DNA from: Manihot esculenta
Lineage: Eukaryota > Streptophyta > Magnoliopsida > Malpighiales > Euphorbiaceae
Direction of reading: 5' to 3'
DNA length: 64,000 bases
Assembly (NCBI RefSeq): GCF_001659605.2
Contig: NC_035164.2
Location: 19,810,000 to 19,873,999 of the forward strand
Part shown: positions 12,205 to 22,538 of the stretch, piece by piece
How the letters are laid out: each line of letters starts with the position of its first letter
Position numbering within the stretch: position 1 is the first letter of the stretch
Program-made: the position numbers and the translations under genes
The notes under the pieces: generated by a model
What the model saw: the letters and a program-made list of their open reading frames with translations, nothing else
Told to the model about the DNA's origin: nothing
The model's database searches: none

Positions 12205-14454
12205 TGTAACGACCCGAAAATCGGACCACTACCGGCGCTAGGATCCGGGTCGGCTTAAGGCCGCCAAGACCCGTAGCAAGCCTGACTTGCAACCTGAAAA
12301 CCTGTTTAATCCCATACATGATCACAGCATACATAAAAATTTAAAACTTTTCTTTCATACATCCAACTCAACCTGAACAAGCACTGCACATAACCATATC
12401 CATAAACATGATCCCTCTGTGGGATCTCATCAATGCCCCAATGGGCGATACATCATAAGATGAGTTGGCTTTCATGAACATAATAAAACATTTTTTATCA
12501 TGTAATAAAAGGGATACCTCATACACAATGTCAAGCACAATATCTAATCCTCAATATCATTACATGTCTGAAACTGTACTTTTACATAACATTAATACAT
12601 CTATCATGTCCACACTAACTATTACATACACGTGACTTCATTACTCTTGTAAACCTCCTGGTCTACCCTGTACCTGCAATCCTGGGGAAATTGGGAGAGG
12701 GGTGAGCTACTAGAGCCCAGTGAGCAGAATAATAAAACACTTAAAACATATGATAACATGAAATGCATCACATCACAGCTAATCACATCAAGGATGAACT
12801 TGTCACCAATAGCCCTCTACATGGTCCAACTGTGCCAGAACGTAGAATGGGTCCTGGTCTTTCCCTTACATAGTGCCAGCGAACGTAGAATGGGTCCCAC
12901 TGGTCTTACTTTCCGTACCGTACATATCATATCGTCATATCATAGATCGAAGGCTATGGATCATTCAACATTCATCCACATCAACATCAAAATGTGCAAT
13001 GCAACATATTCGTGAATTCTAATGCAAGCAACCTAATTCATCACATGGCATTCATGATGCATGAACAATGCTCAAAACTTTGAAATTTATTTACTTTAAA
13101 CGTAAAGGTTTATTCCACTCACCTCTGGATAGCTCTGACCAGACACTGGGGCAACAGACTCACTGCGGGGGTCCTTGGTTTCTCGGGTCCGAACCTACAC
13201 AGGTGGACTCAAATGAGGGACCAAACATACGTGAACATAACTCTAAACTATTCCCCAAAAACCGCCTAAAACATCATGGAATAATCATAGAAAAACATGC
13301 AAGAAAGGGCTGGACAGGGCACTTTCGGCGGCAGGTTCGGCAGCTGAAAGTCCCTCCAGAGCCGAAAGTCAGGCAGGTTCGGCAGCACCTTCGGCGGCCG
13401 AAACTCCCAGACAGAGGCGAAACTCATGCATGTTCGGCGGCACCTTCGGCGGCCGAAAGTCCGAGACAGAGACGAAAGTCTCCTTTCGGGGGCAAGCTTC
13501 GGCAGCCGAAGGCTGCCTCTACAAGCATGTTCGACGACCGAAAGTTCCTTCGGCTGCCGAACCTGGTTTCTCCTAGAATGGCAGAAACTCAGCTCCCCTA
13601 TGCATTTATGCCTCCTATCTCATCCAAACATGCATAAACCTATTCTACAACATTCCTCAATCATACACAAGCAAACATACAAGTTCCTAGGGGCATCAAA
13701 CCATCAAAAACACCAATTACAACACACAAGCAACTCACATTGTTCAAAATCACATCAAAAACCCATAAGCTCAACATAAGCTACACATGCATTTTCTACC
13801 CCATGAACTTGCATAAAACTTGCTTAAAACATAATGTAAGCTAGAGATCGACTCTTACCTCTTGAAGATCGAGGGTGGAGGCGATCTAACTTGGAGTTGG
13901 AAGAGATTTGAGTTTTTGAACCTCAAAGCTCCAAAACTTGCTCAAAGCTTGAAAATCTTCAAAAAAAAGTAAAAACTCATGAAAATCGAGTAAGATTGGA
14001 AGGAAAGAACTCAAGATCGGTGAGGGACGGCGGAGAGCTCACCTTGGCCGGAAATGGGGAAAAAGCTCGCCCGTTTTCGGCTAAGGGACCCTTTTATAGT
14101 GGCTGGTCAGGCCACGTTCGGGGGCCGAACGTGCCTCCGCATGCATGCCATGTTCGGCGGCCGAACTTGAGGTTCGGCGGCCGAACCTGGACTTTCCTCA
14201 CTTATGCTTTCGGGGGCCTAAAGGCGCTCCCGAAGGCATGCATGTTCGGCGGCCAAACTTGAGATTCGGCGGCCGAACCTGAGTTTTCCTTCAAGGTTGT
14301 TTTTATGCAAAAACTCATTTCCATTTTACTTAAAACTATGAAATACCTTAAAACATTTTATGAAAACATGTTTCTACCCTACTAGAGGCTTCCGACATCC
14401 GAGATTCCACCGGACGGTAGGAATTCCGATACCGAAGTCTAGCCGGGTATTACA
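12205..14454 (-). repeat. 3' LTR of the nested Tekay element
   Basis: 2,250 bp from TGTAACGACC to GGGTATTACA. It is near-identical by eye to the other LTR. It lacks a ~65-bp tandem duplication present there around 20470-20535 (a second copy of the 'cagaacgtagaatgggtcct' block). Two clusters of TTCGGCGGCCGAA palindromes are at 13322-13565 and 14115-14280. Confidence 0.92.
14090..14102 (-). promoter_or_regulatory. TATA box in Tekay 3' LTR
   Basis: Reads CCACTATAAAAGG on the minus strand. It is in the same place as in the partner LTR (21768-21780). Confidence 0.6.
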
Positions 14455-14470
14455 TTCTCCCCCCCTTAAG
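14455..14470 (-). promoter_or_regulatory. Polypurine tract of the nested Tekay element
   Basis: On the minus strand CTTAAGGGGGGGAGAA directly precedes the 3' LTR. This is the plus-strand primer in reverse transcription, and it fixes the minus orientation. Confidence 0.8.
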
Positions 14471-14558
14471 AACATTCGTCCCCGAATGTTTCTCAACTAG
14501 CACATAACATGGCATAAAACATAACATACATACATACATAGCACATAGAGATCTAACC

Positions 14559-16205
14559 TTAAAAGAGATTAGGGTACTGCTGGAGCATAGACTCCCGTGT
14601 CTCCCAAGTGCATTCCTCCAAATTGTGGTGGTTCCACAGGACTTTCACCATCGGGATTTCCTTGTTCCTTAACTTTCTGATCTGGGTGTCTATGATCCGT
14701 ACTGGCTGTTCAACATAGGTGAGATCCTCTTGGACCTCCACATCAGGCTCACTAAGAACCTTGCTCGGATCTGACACAAACTTCCTCAACATCGAAACAT
14801 GGAAAACCGGATGGATCTTTTCCATTGAAGCAGGTAAATCCAGCTTGTACGACACATTCCCAATCTTTTGAAAGATTTCAAAGGGTCCGATGTATCGTGG
14901 GGCTAGTTTACCTTTCTTCCCGAAGCGAACCACTCCCTTCATAGGAGACACCTTGAGCAACACCAGATCCCCCTCCTGAAACTCGACCTACCTTCTGCGG
15001 ATGTCTGCATAACTCTTCTGTCTGCTTGCAACAGTCTTGATTCTTTCTCTGATTATGGGTACTACTCTGCTGGTAATCTCAACTAGCTTAGGCCCTACCA
15101 AGGCCTTTTCTCCCACTTCTTCCCAGCAAACAGGTGATCTGCACTTCCTCCCATACAAAGCTTCATATGGAGCCATCCCGATGCTAGCATGATGGCTGTT
15201 ATTGTAGGCAAACTCCACAAAAGGTAGATGCTGCCTCCAAGAACCGCCAAAGTCCAGCACACACATCCTGAGCATATCCTCTATGGTCTGGATGGTCCTT
15301 TCTGACTGTCCGTCCGTCTGTGGGTGGAAGGCAGTACTGAAATCCAACCTGGTACCCATGGCACTCTGCAGACTCCGCCAAAACCTGGAGGTGAACTGGG
15401 GCCCTCTATTTGACACTATCGAAACAGGAACCCCATGCAGTCTAATGATCTCATCGACATACACCTGCGCCAACTTGTCCACAGAATAGTCACTCCTGAC
15501 AGGGATGAAGTGAGCAGATTTAGTGAGTCTGTCCACAATCACCCATATGGAGTCCAATCTGTTGGACGCTGCCGGTAACCCCACTACGAAGTCCATAGCT
15601 ATATTTACCCATTTCCATTCTGGAATAGGTAGCGGGTTAAGCATTCCAGCCGGCTTCTGATGTTCCAGCTTCACCCTCTGACACACTTCGCAGGTTGACA
15701 CAAACTGTGCCACTTCCTTCTTCATAGCTGGCCACCAATAAACCTTCTTTAGATCTTGATACATCTTGGTGGCCCCGGGGTGAACGCTGTATCTTGCATT
15801 ATGAGCTTCTCTCATAATGTCTCCTTTTAGCCCTATGTCATCTGGTACACATAGTCTGCTCCCATAGCGGAGGATCCCCTTGCTGTCGAATCTGAACTCA
15901 CTATCATTGCCTGACTGAACAGTCCTGGCAATCTTCACTAACTCTGGGTCCTCATGCTGTTTCTGAGCCACCTGCTCCAGAAACACGGGTGCCACTCTCA
16001 TCTGGGCCACCAAAGCACCTGTACCAGACAACTCCATCTGTAGACCTTCCTCAACGAGCTTGTAAAACTCCTTCACCACTGGCCTCCTCTCTGCCGATGT
16101 GTGGGATAAACTGCCGAGTGATTTCCGGCTTAAGGCGTCTGCCACAACATTCGCCTTACCCGGATGGTACTGAATCTTGCAATCATAGTCACTCAGCAGC
16201 TCCAC
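14559..16205 (-). pseudogene. Tekay integrase with C-terminal chromodomain-like tail
   Basis: This is the last third of the Tekay polyprotein. It starts with the end of RNase H and the linker ending VVADALSRK. It then has an HHCC zinc-binding module (CEVCQRVKLEHQKP) and the DDE integrase core, with MDFVVGLP, VDRLTKSAHF, a GPQFTS block preceded by SN where the related copy has SD (VSNRG), and FHPQTDGQSER. The tail ECTWETRESMLQQYPNLF resembles the chromodomain end of Del/Tekay integrases, thought to steer insertion to heterochromatin. An amber stop (14988-14990) splits it between the integrase core and the tail. The second catalytic Asp region (SNRG instead of SDRG) is also altered, so it would be inactive. 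Confidence 0.85.
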
Positions 16206-18023
16206 TCATCTCCTCTGTCTCAAATTCAAATCTCTTTGACTCAGGATGTACTGCAGGCTTTTATGATCCGTGAAGATCTCACATTTAACCCCATAGAGGT
16301 AGTGCCTCCACATCTTGAGTGCAAAGATTACTGCTGCCATCTCCAGGTCATGTGTGGGGTAATTCAACTCATGCTTCTTCAGCTGTCTAGAAGCATAAGC
16401 GATCACCCTCTCATTCTGCATTAGTACACAACTTAGTCCCACACGGGACGCATCACAAAAGACTGTAAAGTCCTCATCACCAGATGGCAGAGCTAAAACT
16501 GGTGCTGAAGTCAACCTCTTCTTAAGCTCTTCAAAACTCTCTTCGCACTGGTCGGTCCACACAAACTTCTGATTCTTCCTGGTTAGTCTGGTCAGAGGAG
16601 CTGCAATCTTTGAGAAATCCTGAACGAACCTCCTGTAGTAACCTACCAAACCCAAGAAACTTCTAATCTCTGTCACTGAAGTGGGTCTAGGCCAGTTAGC
16701 CACAGTTTCTGTCTTCTTGGGGTCCACCTCTATCCCATTCTCTGACACTACATGCCCCAAGAACGAAATGCTCCTCAGCCAGAACTCATACTTAGAGAAC
16801 TTGGCATACAAGCCATGTTCCCTCAAGGTCTGCAGAACCAACCTCAGATGATGGGCATGCTCCTCTGCGTTCCTGGAATACACTAAGATATCATCTATGA
16901 AGACAATAACAAAGTGATCCAGGTATTGGCTAAATACTCTGTTCATGAGATCCATGAATGCTGCAGGGGCGTTGGTTAACCCGAACGGCATCACAAGGAA
17001 CTCAAAATGCCCATATCTAGTCCTGAAAGCTGTCTTTGGCACATCTTCATCCCTTATCATTAGCTGATGGTACCCCGATCTTAGATCTATTTTGGAGAAA
17101 CAACCCGCTCCTGCTAGCTGGTCGAATAGATCATCGATCCTTGGCAGAGGGTACCTATTCTTGGTAGTGACTTTGTTCAACTGTCTGTAGTCGATACAAA
17201 GTCTGAGGGATCCATCCTTCTTTCTCACAAACAAGACCGGAGCACCCCAAGGTGAGGTACTCTGTCGGATGAAGCCCTTTTCTACCAGTTCTTGCAACTG
17301 CTCTTTCAATTCCTTCAACTCGGCTGGGGCCATCCTGTAGGGAGGGATAGAGATCGATCTAGCTCCAGGCACCAACTCTATTTCGAACTCTATCTCCCTA
17401 GCAGGTGGTAAACCTGGAAGCTCGTCTGGAAAAACATCCTGAAACTCTCTGACAACTGGCACCGAGGCTGGCTCCCTGACCTGACTACTAAGCTCTCTCA
17501 CATGAGCCAAAAACCCCTGACATCCCTTCCTAAGCAACCTACGAGCCTGAAGAGCTGATATCAGACCTCTAGGTGTGCCCCTCTTGTCTCCTCTGAAGAC
17601 AACCTCTGACCCGTTCTGATCTCTGAACCTGACTACCTTGTCCCTGCAGTCCAAGGTAGCACCATGGGTAGATAGCTAATCCATCCCTAGAATGACGTCA
17701 AAGTCTGTCAAATCTAGAACCACAAGGTCGGCGGAGAGGCATCTTCCCTCAACAAAAATTGGACTATACTGGCAGACTGACACTGCCACTGACGGGTCAC
17801 ACTTGGGTCCACTAACCCATAGGGGACACTCTAACCCAGAGACTATCAGACCCAACCTCTCGACGGCTCTCGGAGCAATAAATGAATGAGATGCACCTGG
17901 GTCCATTAATGCATACACATCAGAACACCCAATGACGAGATTACCTGACACCACGGTGTTGGATGTGTTAGCCTCCTGCTGAGTCATTGTGAAAATCCTG
18001 GCTGGAGCTGACGGACCTTCACC
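16206..18023 (-). pseudogene. Tekay protease, reverse transcriptase and RNase H
   Basis: In the same frame as gag, the retroviral protease comes first (active site [11 protein letters not shown], later VILGMD). Then the RT has [33 protein letters not shown], the palm motif FIDDILVYS, and RNase H with FCDASRVGL and FTDHKSLQY. The enzymes would copy the element RNA into DNA in the particle. Stops occur at 17676-17678 (TAG in place of the Trp seen in the plus-strand copy at 62663) and at 16206-16208 (TGA in place of Trp in LRQRRW). The catalytic Asp pair in FIDD is retained. Nearly every residue otherwise follows the plus-strand copy. Confidence 0.88.
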
Positions 18024-19538
18024 TCAGGAACCAGAAGAAGAGGCTGCCCCTCTCCCTCTACCTCTGCCACTGCCCTGAGTTGTGGCTGGAGCTGCTGGCT
18101 GTGCCACACTACCAGAAGCTGTCTGCTGGGGCTGGCCCATAAAAGGTGCTCTAGGACACTCCCGAGCTATGTGTCCCTCCTGTCCACATCTGAAACATGC
18201 ATTAGTCCCAGCTCGACACACTCCCCTGTGCGGCCTTCCACATCTCCGGCATTCTGTACCATCTGAGCCTGAGCTCGAGCCACCGCCAAAACCCAGACTG
18301 GATTTCAACTTATTCCAAAACTTATTCTTCTTCGGCTTCTTGGTGGTGTTATCCCACCTCTTCTTACCTGAGCTCTGAGAAGAGAGACCTGGCCCTCCTC
18401 TGCCTGGGGTCTTAACCCCTGAAGACTGGGTCACTGACTGCTTCACTGACCCCTCAACTATGGCACTCGCCTCCATCCTTCGAGCCATATCCACCACAGT
18501 GTGGAAACCTTCCCTCTCAACTGACTGAATCAACGAGGAGTACCTGGAATGCAGCTTCATAACATATCTCTTGGCTTTCTTCGTATCAGTATCTAGAGCT
18601 TGCCCTAAAAAAGGCAATAGCTCCAAGAATTTATCTGTGAACTCCTCCACGCTCATGTGTTCTGTCTGCCTCAGTTGCTCAAACTCAATCATCTTCAGTT
18701 CTCTGGAACTGTCTGGAAAAGCCCATCCAGCGAACTCATTCGCAAATTCCTCCCATGTCATACCGTCTAGTCTCGGGTCCACATAACACTTGAACCATTC
18801 CCGTGCCTTCTTGCACTTTAAAGTGAACCCTGCCATCTGAATGGCCCTGCTATCATCTGCCCCTAGCTCATCAGTTATTGTCTTTACTACTCTCAAATAC
18901 TCAAAGGGGTCATCCCCTTACTTGTATTTGGGAGCATCCAGCTTAAGGTAATCTGTCATCTTTACTTTGCTCCCATCGGCTGAGCTAGGTCTAGGAGGTT
19001 GAGTAACTGGGGCTGCTGGTTCTGTAGGTGGAGGAGGTGGGGGTGCAGCATTCCCCGAGGTGGGGTTTGTCGGGTTTGGATAGAAGGGTGAGGGTGGATA
19101 AGCTGGGTACTGTGTATAAGGTGGATAGAAAGGTGGACAAGGCATGTAGGTAGGGTAGGGGTTAAAGCTGGAATAATCCGATGTGCCTCCCATCGGATAC
19201 CTTGAACCCTGTGGAAAGGGTGGATAGTGGGGTGGAAAACCATACCCCGAGGCCTGAACGCCTCCTTGAGACTCCCCTGTCCCCTCTTCCTCCATGCTAA
19301 CATCTAGATTCCCATCCCTCCTCTGATCCTCTTCCGTAACCTCCCTCACATCTGAAGAACTTCCTCCTCTATCTATCCCCCTTCTGCTAGCATAAAAAGA
19401 CCTTCTAGGGTCCCTTGACACTCTTTCTCTGTTTACTCTACATGACATTGCCCTAGGCAATGTAGGAGGACGGGCGCTCGTGCCCTCATCCTCAGGTGGT
19501 ACTCCAGTCAATCTTGCCGATCGACGGGTTCCTCTCAT
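18024..19538 (-). pseudogene. Tekay gag (capsid and nucleocapsid)
   Basis: I choose the ATG at 19538 because it gives [16 protein letters not shown], the same start as the plus-strand copy at 60888. The first third is Arg/Ser- and Pro/Tyr-rich. The capsid-like core follows ([19 protein letters not shown]). A CCHC zinc knuckle ([14 protein letters not shown]) follows it and would bind the element RNA. A Gly/Arg-rich tail leads into protease. Two stops break it: TAA at 18918-18920 and TGA at 18024-18026, where the plus-strand copy has CGA. Confidence 0.87.
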
Positions 19539-19801
19539 CCTGTTTTCTGAAAAACAGTACACATCACACAAACATCAGCATCATATGGTTCATGTGGGCA
19601 CACATGAACCCTCATCACATATACATCATAGCATATCATTCATATCATAGCATCAATGCACATGTACACAATCATGGCATTTCACATCATCATACAAGAC
19701 AGGACTCAACATCCTATCCTAGTGGACATGATCTTCCTATTGTGCTTGACCTTCTAGAACATCTATGAGCCCGACACTCTAGGTCCGATCCTATGAACCT
19801 A

Positions 19802-19815
19802 GGGCTCTGATACCA
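19802..19815 (-). promoter_or_regulatory. Primer-binding site, initiator Met tRNA type
   Basis: The minus strand reads TGGTATCAGAGCCC just inside the right LTR, complementary to plant initiator Met-tRNA. It marks the right LTR as the 5' LTR. Confidence 0.85.
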
Positions 19816-19818
19816 TTC

Positions 19819-22132
19819 TGTAACGACCCGAAAATCGGACCGCTACTGGCGCTAGGATCCGGGTCGGCTTAAGGCCGCCAAGACCCGTAGCAAGCCTGAC
19901 TTGCAACCTGAAAACCTGTTTAATCCCATACATGATCACAGCATACATAAAAATTTAAAACTTTTCTTTCATACATCCAACTCAACCTGAACAAGCACTG
20001 CACATAACCATATCCATAAACATGATCCCTCTGTGGGATCTCATCAATGCCCCAATGGGCGATACATCATAAGATGAGTTGGCTTTCATGAACATAATAA
20101 AACATTTTTGATCATGTAATGAAAGGGATACCTCATACACAATGTCAAGCACAATATCTAATCCTCAATATCATTACATGTCTGAAACTGTACTTTTACA
20201 TAACATTAATACATCTATCATGTCCACACTAACTATTACATACACGTGACTTCATTACTCTTGTAAACCTCCTGGTCTACCCTGTACCTGCAATACTGGG
20301 GAAATTGGGAGAGGGGTGAGCTACTAGAGCCCAGTGAGCAGAATAATAAAACACTTAAAACATATGATAACATGAAATGCATCACATCACAGCTAATCAC
20401 ATCAAGGATGAACTTGTCACCAATAGCCCTCTACATGGTCCAACTGTGCCAGAACGTAGAATGGGTCCTGGTCTTTCCCTTACATATCATAACATAACAG
20501 TGTCCAACTGTGCCAGAACGTAGAATGGGTCCTGGTCTTTCCCTTACATAGTGCCAGCGAACGTAGAATGGGTCCCACTGGTCTTACTTTCCGTACCGTA
20601 CATATCATATCGTCATATCATAGATCGAGGGCTATGGATCATTCAACATTCATCCACATCAACATCAAAATGTGCAATGCAACATATTCGTGAATTCTAA
20701 TGCAAGCAACCTAATTCATCACATGGCATTCATGATGCATGAACAATGCTCAAAACTTTGAAATTTATTTACTTTAAACGTAAAGGTTTATTCCACTCAC
20801 CTCTGGATAGCTCTGACCAGACACTGGGGCAACAGACTCACTGCGGGGGTCCTCGGTTTCTCGGGTCCGAACCTACACAGGTGGACTCAAATGAGGGACC
20901 AAACATACGTGAACATAACTCTAAACTATTCCCCAAAAACCCCCTAAAACATCATGGAATAATCATAGAAAAACATGCAAGAAAGGGCTGGACAGGGCAC
21001 TTTCGGCGGCAGGTTCGGCGGCCGAAAGTCCCTCCAGAGCCGAAAGTCAGGCAGGTTCGGCGGCACCTTCGGCGGCCGAAACTCCCAGACAGAGGCGAAA
21101 CTCATGCATGTTCGGCGGCACCTTCGGCGTCCGAAAGTCCCAGACAGAGACGAAAGTCTCCTTTCGGGGGCAAGCTTCGGCAGCCGAAGGCTGCCTCCAC
21201 AAGCATGTTCGGCGGCCGAAAGTTCCTTCGGCTGCCGAACCTGGTTTCTCCTAGAATGGCAGAAACTCAGCTCCCCTATGCATTTATGCCTCCTATATCA
21301 TCCAAACATGCATAAACCTATTCTACAACATTCCTCAATCATACACAAGCAAACATACAAGTTCCTAGGGGCATCAAACCATCAAAAACCACAACTACAA
21401 CACACAAGCAACTCACATTGTTCAAAATCACATCAAAAACCCATAAGCTCAACATAAGCTACACATGCATTTTCTACCCCATGAACTTGCATAAAACTTG
21501 CTTAAAACATAATGTAAGCTAGAGATCGACTCTTACCTCTTGAAGATCGAGGGTGGAGGCGATCTAACTTGGAGTTGGAAGAGATTTGAGTTTTTGAACC
21601 TCAAAACTCCAAAACTTGCTCAAAGCTTGAAAATCTTCAAAAAAAAGTAAAAACTCATGAAAATCGAGTAAGATTGGAAGGAAAGAACTCAAGATCGGTG
21701 AGGGACGGCGGAGAGCTCACCTTGGCCGGAAATGGGGAAAAAGCTCGCCCGTTTTCGGCTAAGGGACCCTTTTATAGTGGCTGGCCAGGCCACGTTCGGG
21801 GGCCGAACGTGCCTCCGCATGCATGCCATGTTTGGCGGCCGAACTTGAGGTTCGGCGGCCGAACCTGGACTTTCCTCACTTATGCTTGCGGGGGCCTAAA
21901 GGCGCTCCCGAAGGCATGCATGTTCGGCGGCCGAACTTGAGATTCGGCGGCCGAACCTGAGTTTTCCTTCAAGGTTGTTTTTATGTAAAAACTCATTTCC
22001 ATTTTACTTAAAACCATGAAATACCTTAAAACATTTTATGAAAACATGTTTCTACCCTACTAGAGGCTTCCGACATCCGAGATTTCACCGGACGGTAGGA
22101 ATTCCGATACCGGAGTCTAGCCGGGTATTACA
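19819..22132 (-). repeat. 5' LTR of the nested Tekay element
   Basis: 2,314 bp, TGTAACGACC to GGGTATTACA on the plus strand. It contains at least six exact TTCGGCGGCCGAA palindromes (21014, 21068, 21208, 21851, 21923, 21943) plus variants. One cluster is on each side of the TATA box. It also contains subrepeats of a cagaacgtagaatgggtcct unit near 20450-20580. Confidence 0.92.
21768..21780 (-). promoter_or_regulatory. TATA box of the Tekay 5' LTR promoter
   Basis: The minus strand reads CCACTATAAAAGG. The palindrome cluster at 21800-21960 lies about 40-190 bp upstream in transcription terms, in the position of U3 enhancers. The second cluster (21000-21240) lies 530-770 bp downstream in the transcribed leader. 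Confidence 0.65.
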
Positions 22133-22538
22133 TTAGGTGCCTCCTCCATGAATTCAATTTGAGGCGGTAAACCAAACCCTTCAAGTACCATTTCATGGTA
22201 TCGGCCATTAGCCCCAGTTTGAAAATCGTTTTCCATGATAGTTTTAGACAATAGCACACTAGAGGTTCCTTGATCATCCCAACATTCACCATGTGCTGTC
22301 CACTTGTAGTAATTAGGGACGAAACCATTTTTCATCAGATGATAACGTACATCGTCCATACAGAGGAACCTTCGATTCGAACACCTTCTCATACTACAAG
22401 GACATCTTATATTCATACCATCCATACATTCAGGATGGGTTGAAGCAATTGTATGAACTCCTCTAAACCATTTAAAAAATCAGTATTCAACAACCCATCC
22501 TTGAGCCTATTATACATCCACTGTCGATTGACATTCAT
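22133..22538 (-). pseudogene. CACTA TNP2-type transposase, 5' part
   Basis: The start at ATG 22538 gives MNVNRQWMYNRLKDGLL, the usual N-terminus of the transposase-associated domain. The Cys-rich block HPECMDGMNIRCPCS and the HL..GF..YY.W..HGE pattern follow. The segment ends EEAP at the TTAGG duplication, where the rest of the transposase (12204 downward) picks up. A +1/-1 frame change lies near 22440-22460, between FIQ and HPEC, caused either by a small indel or by a very short unrecognised splice. This part would bind DNA or partners. It is separated from its catalytic core by the Tekay element. Confidence 0.8.

Larger units (their letters stand above)
12205..22132 (-). mobile_element. Complete Tekay/Del-like Ty3/gypsy chromovirus inside the CACTA transposase
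   Basis: The element has two LTRs in the same orientation (12205-14454 and 19819-22132), TG...CA ends and a 5-bp TTAGG duplication at 12200-12204 and 22133-22137. It has a Met-tRNA primer site next to the right LTR and a polypurine tract next to the left LTR, so it reads on the minus strand. Gag, protease, RT, RNase H, integrase and a C-terminal chromodomain-like tail lie in a single frame (19538 to 14559). Five stop codons break that frame and there is no frameshift. The Tekay/Del clade is inferred from the chromodomain-type tail and long LTRs. Confidence 0.92.

Noticed and set aside
19802..19815. tRNA gene fragment
   Set aside because: Only 14 bp complementary to initiator Met tRNA, in exactly the place of a primer-binding site.
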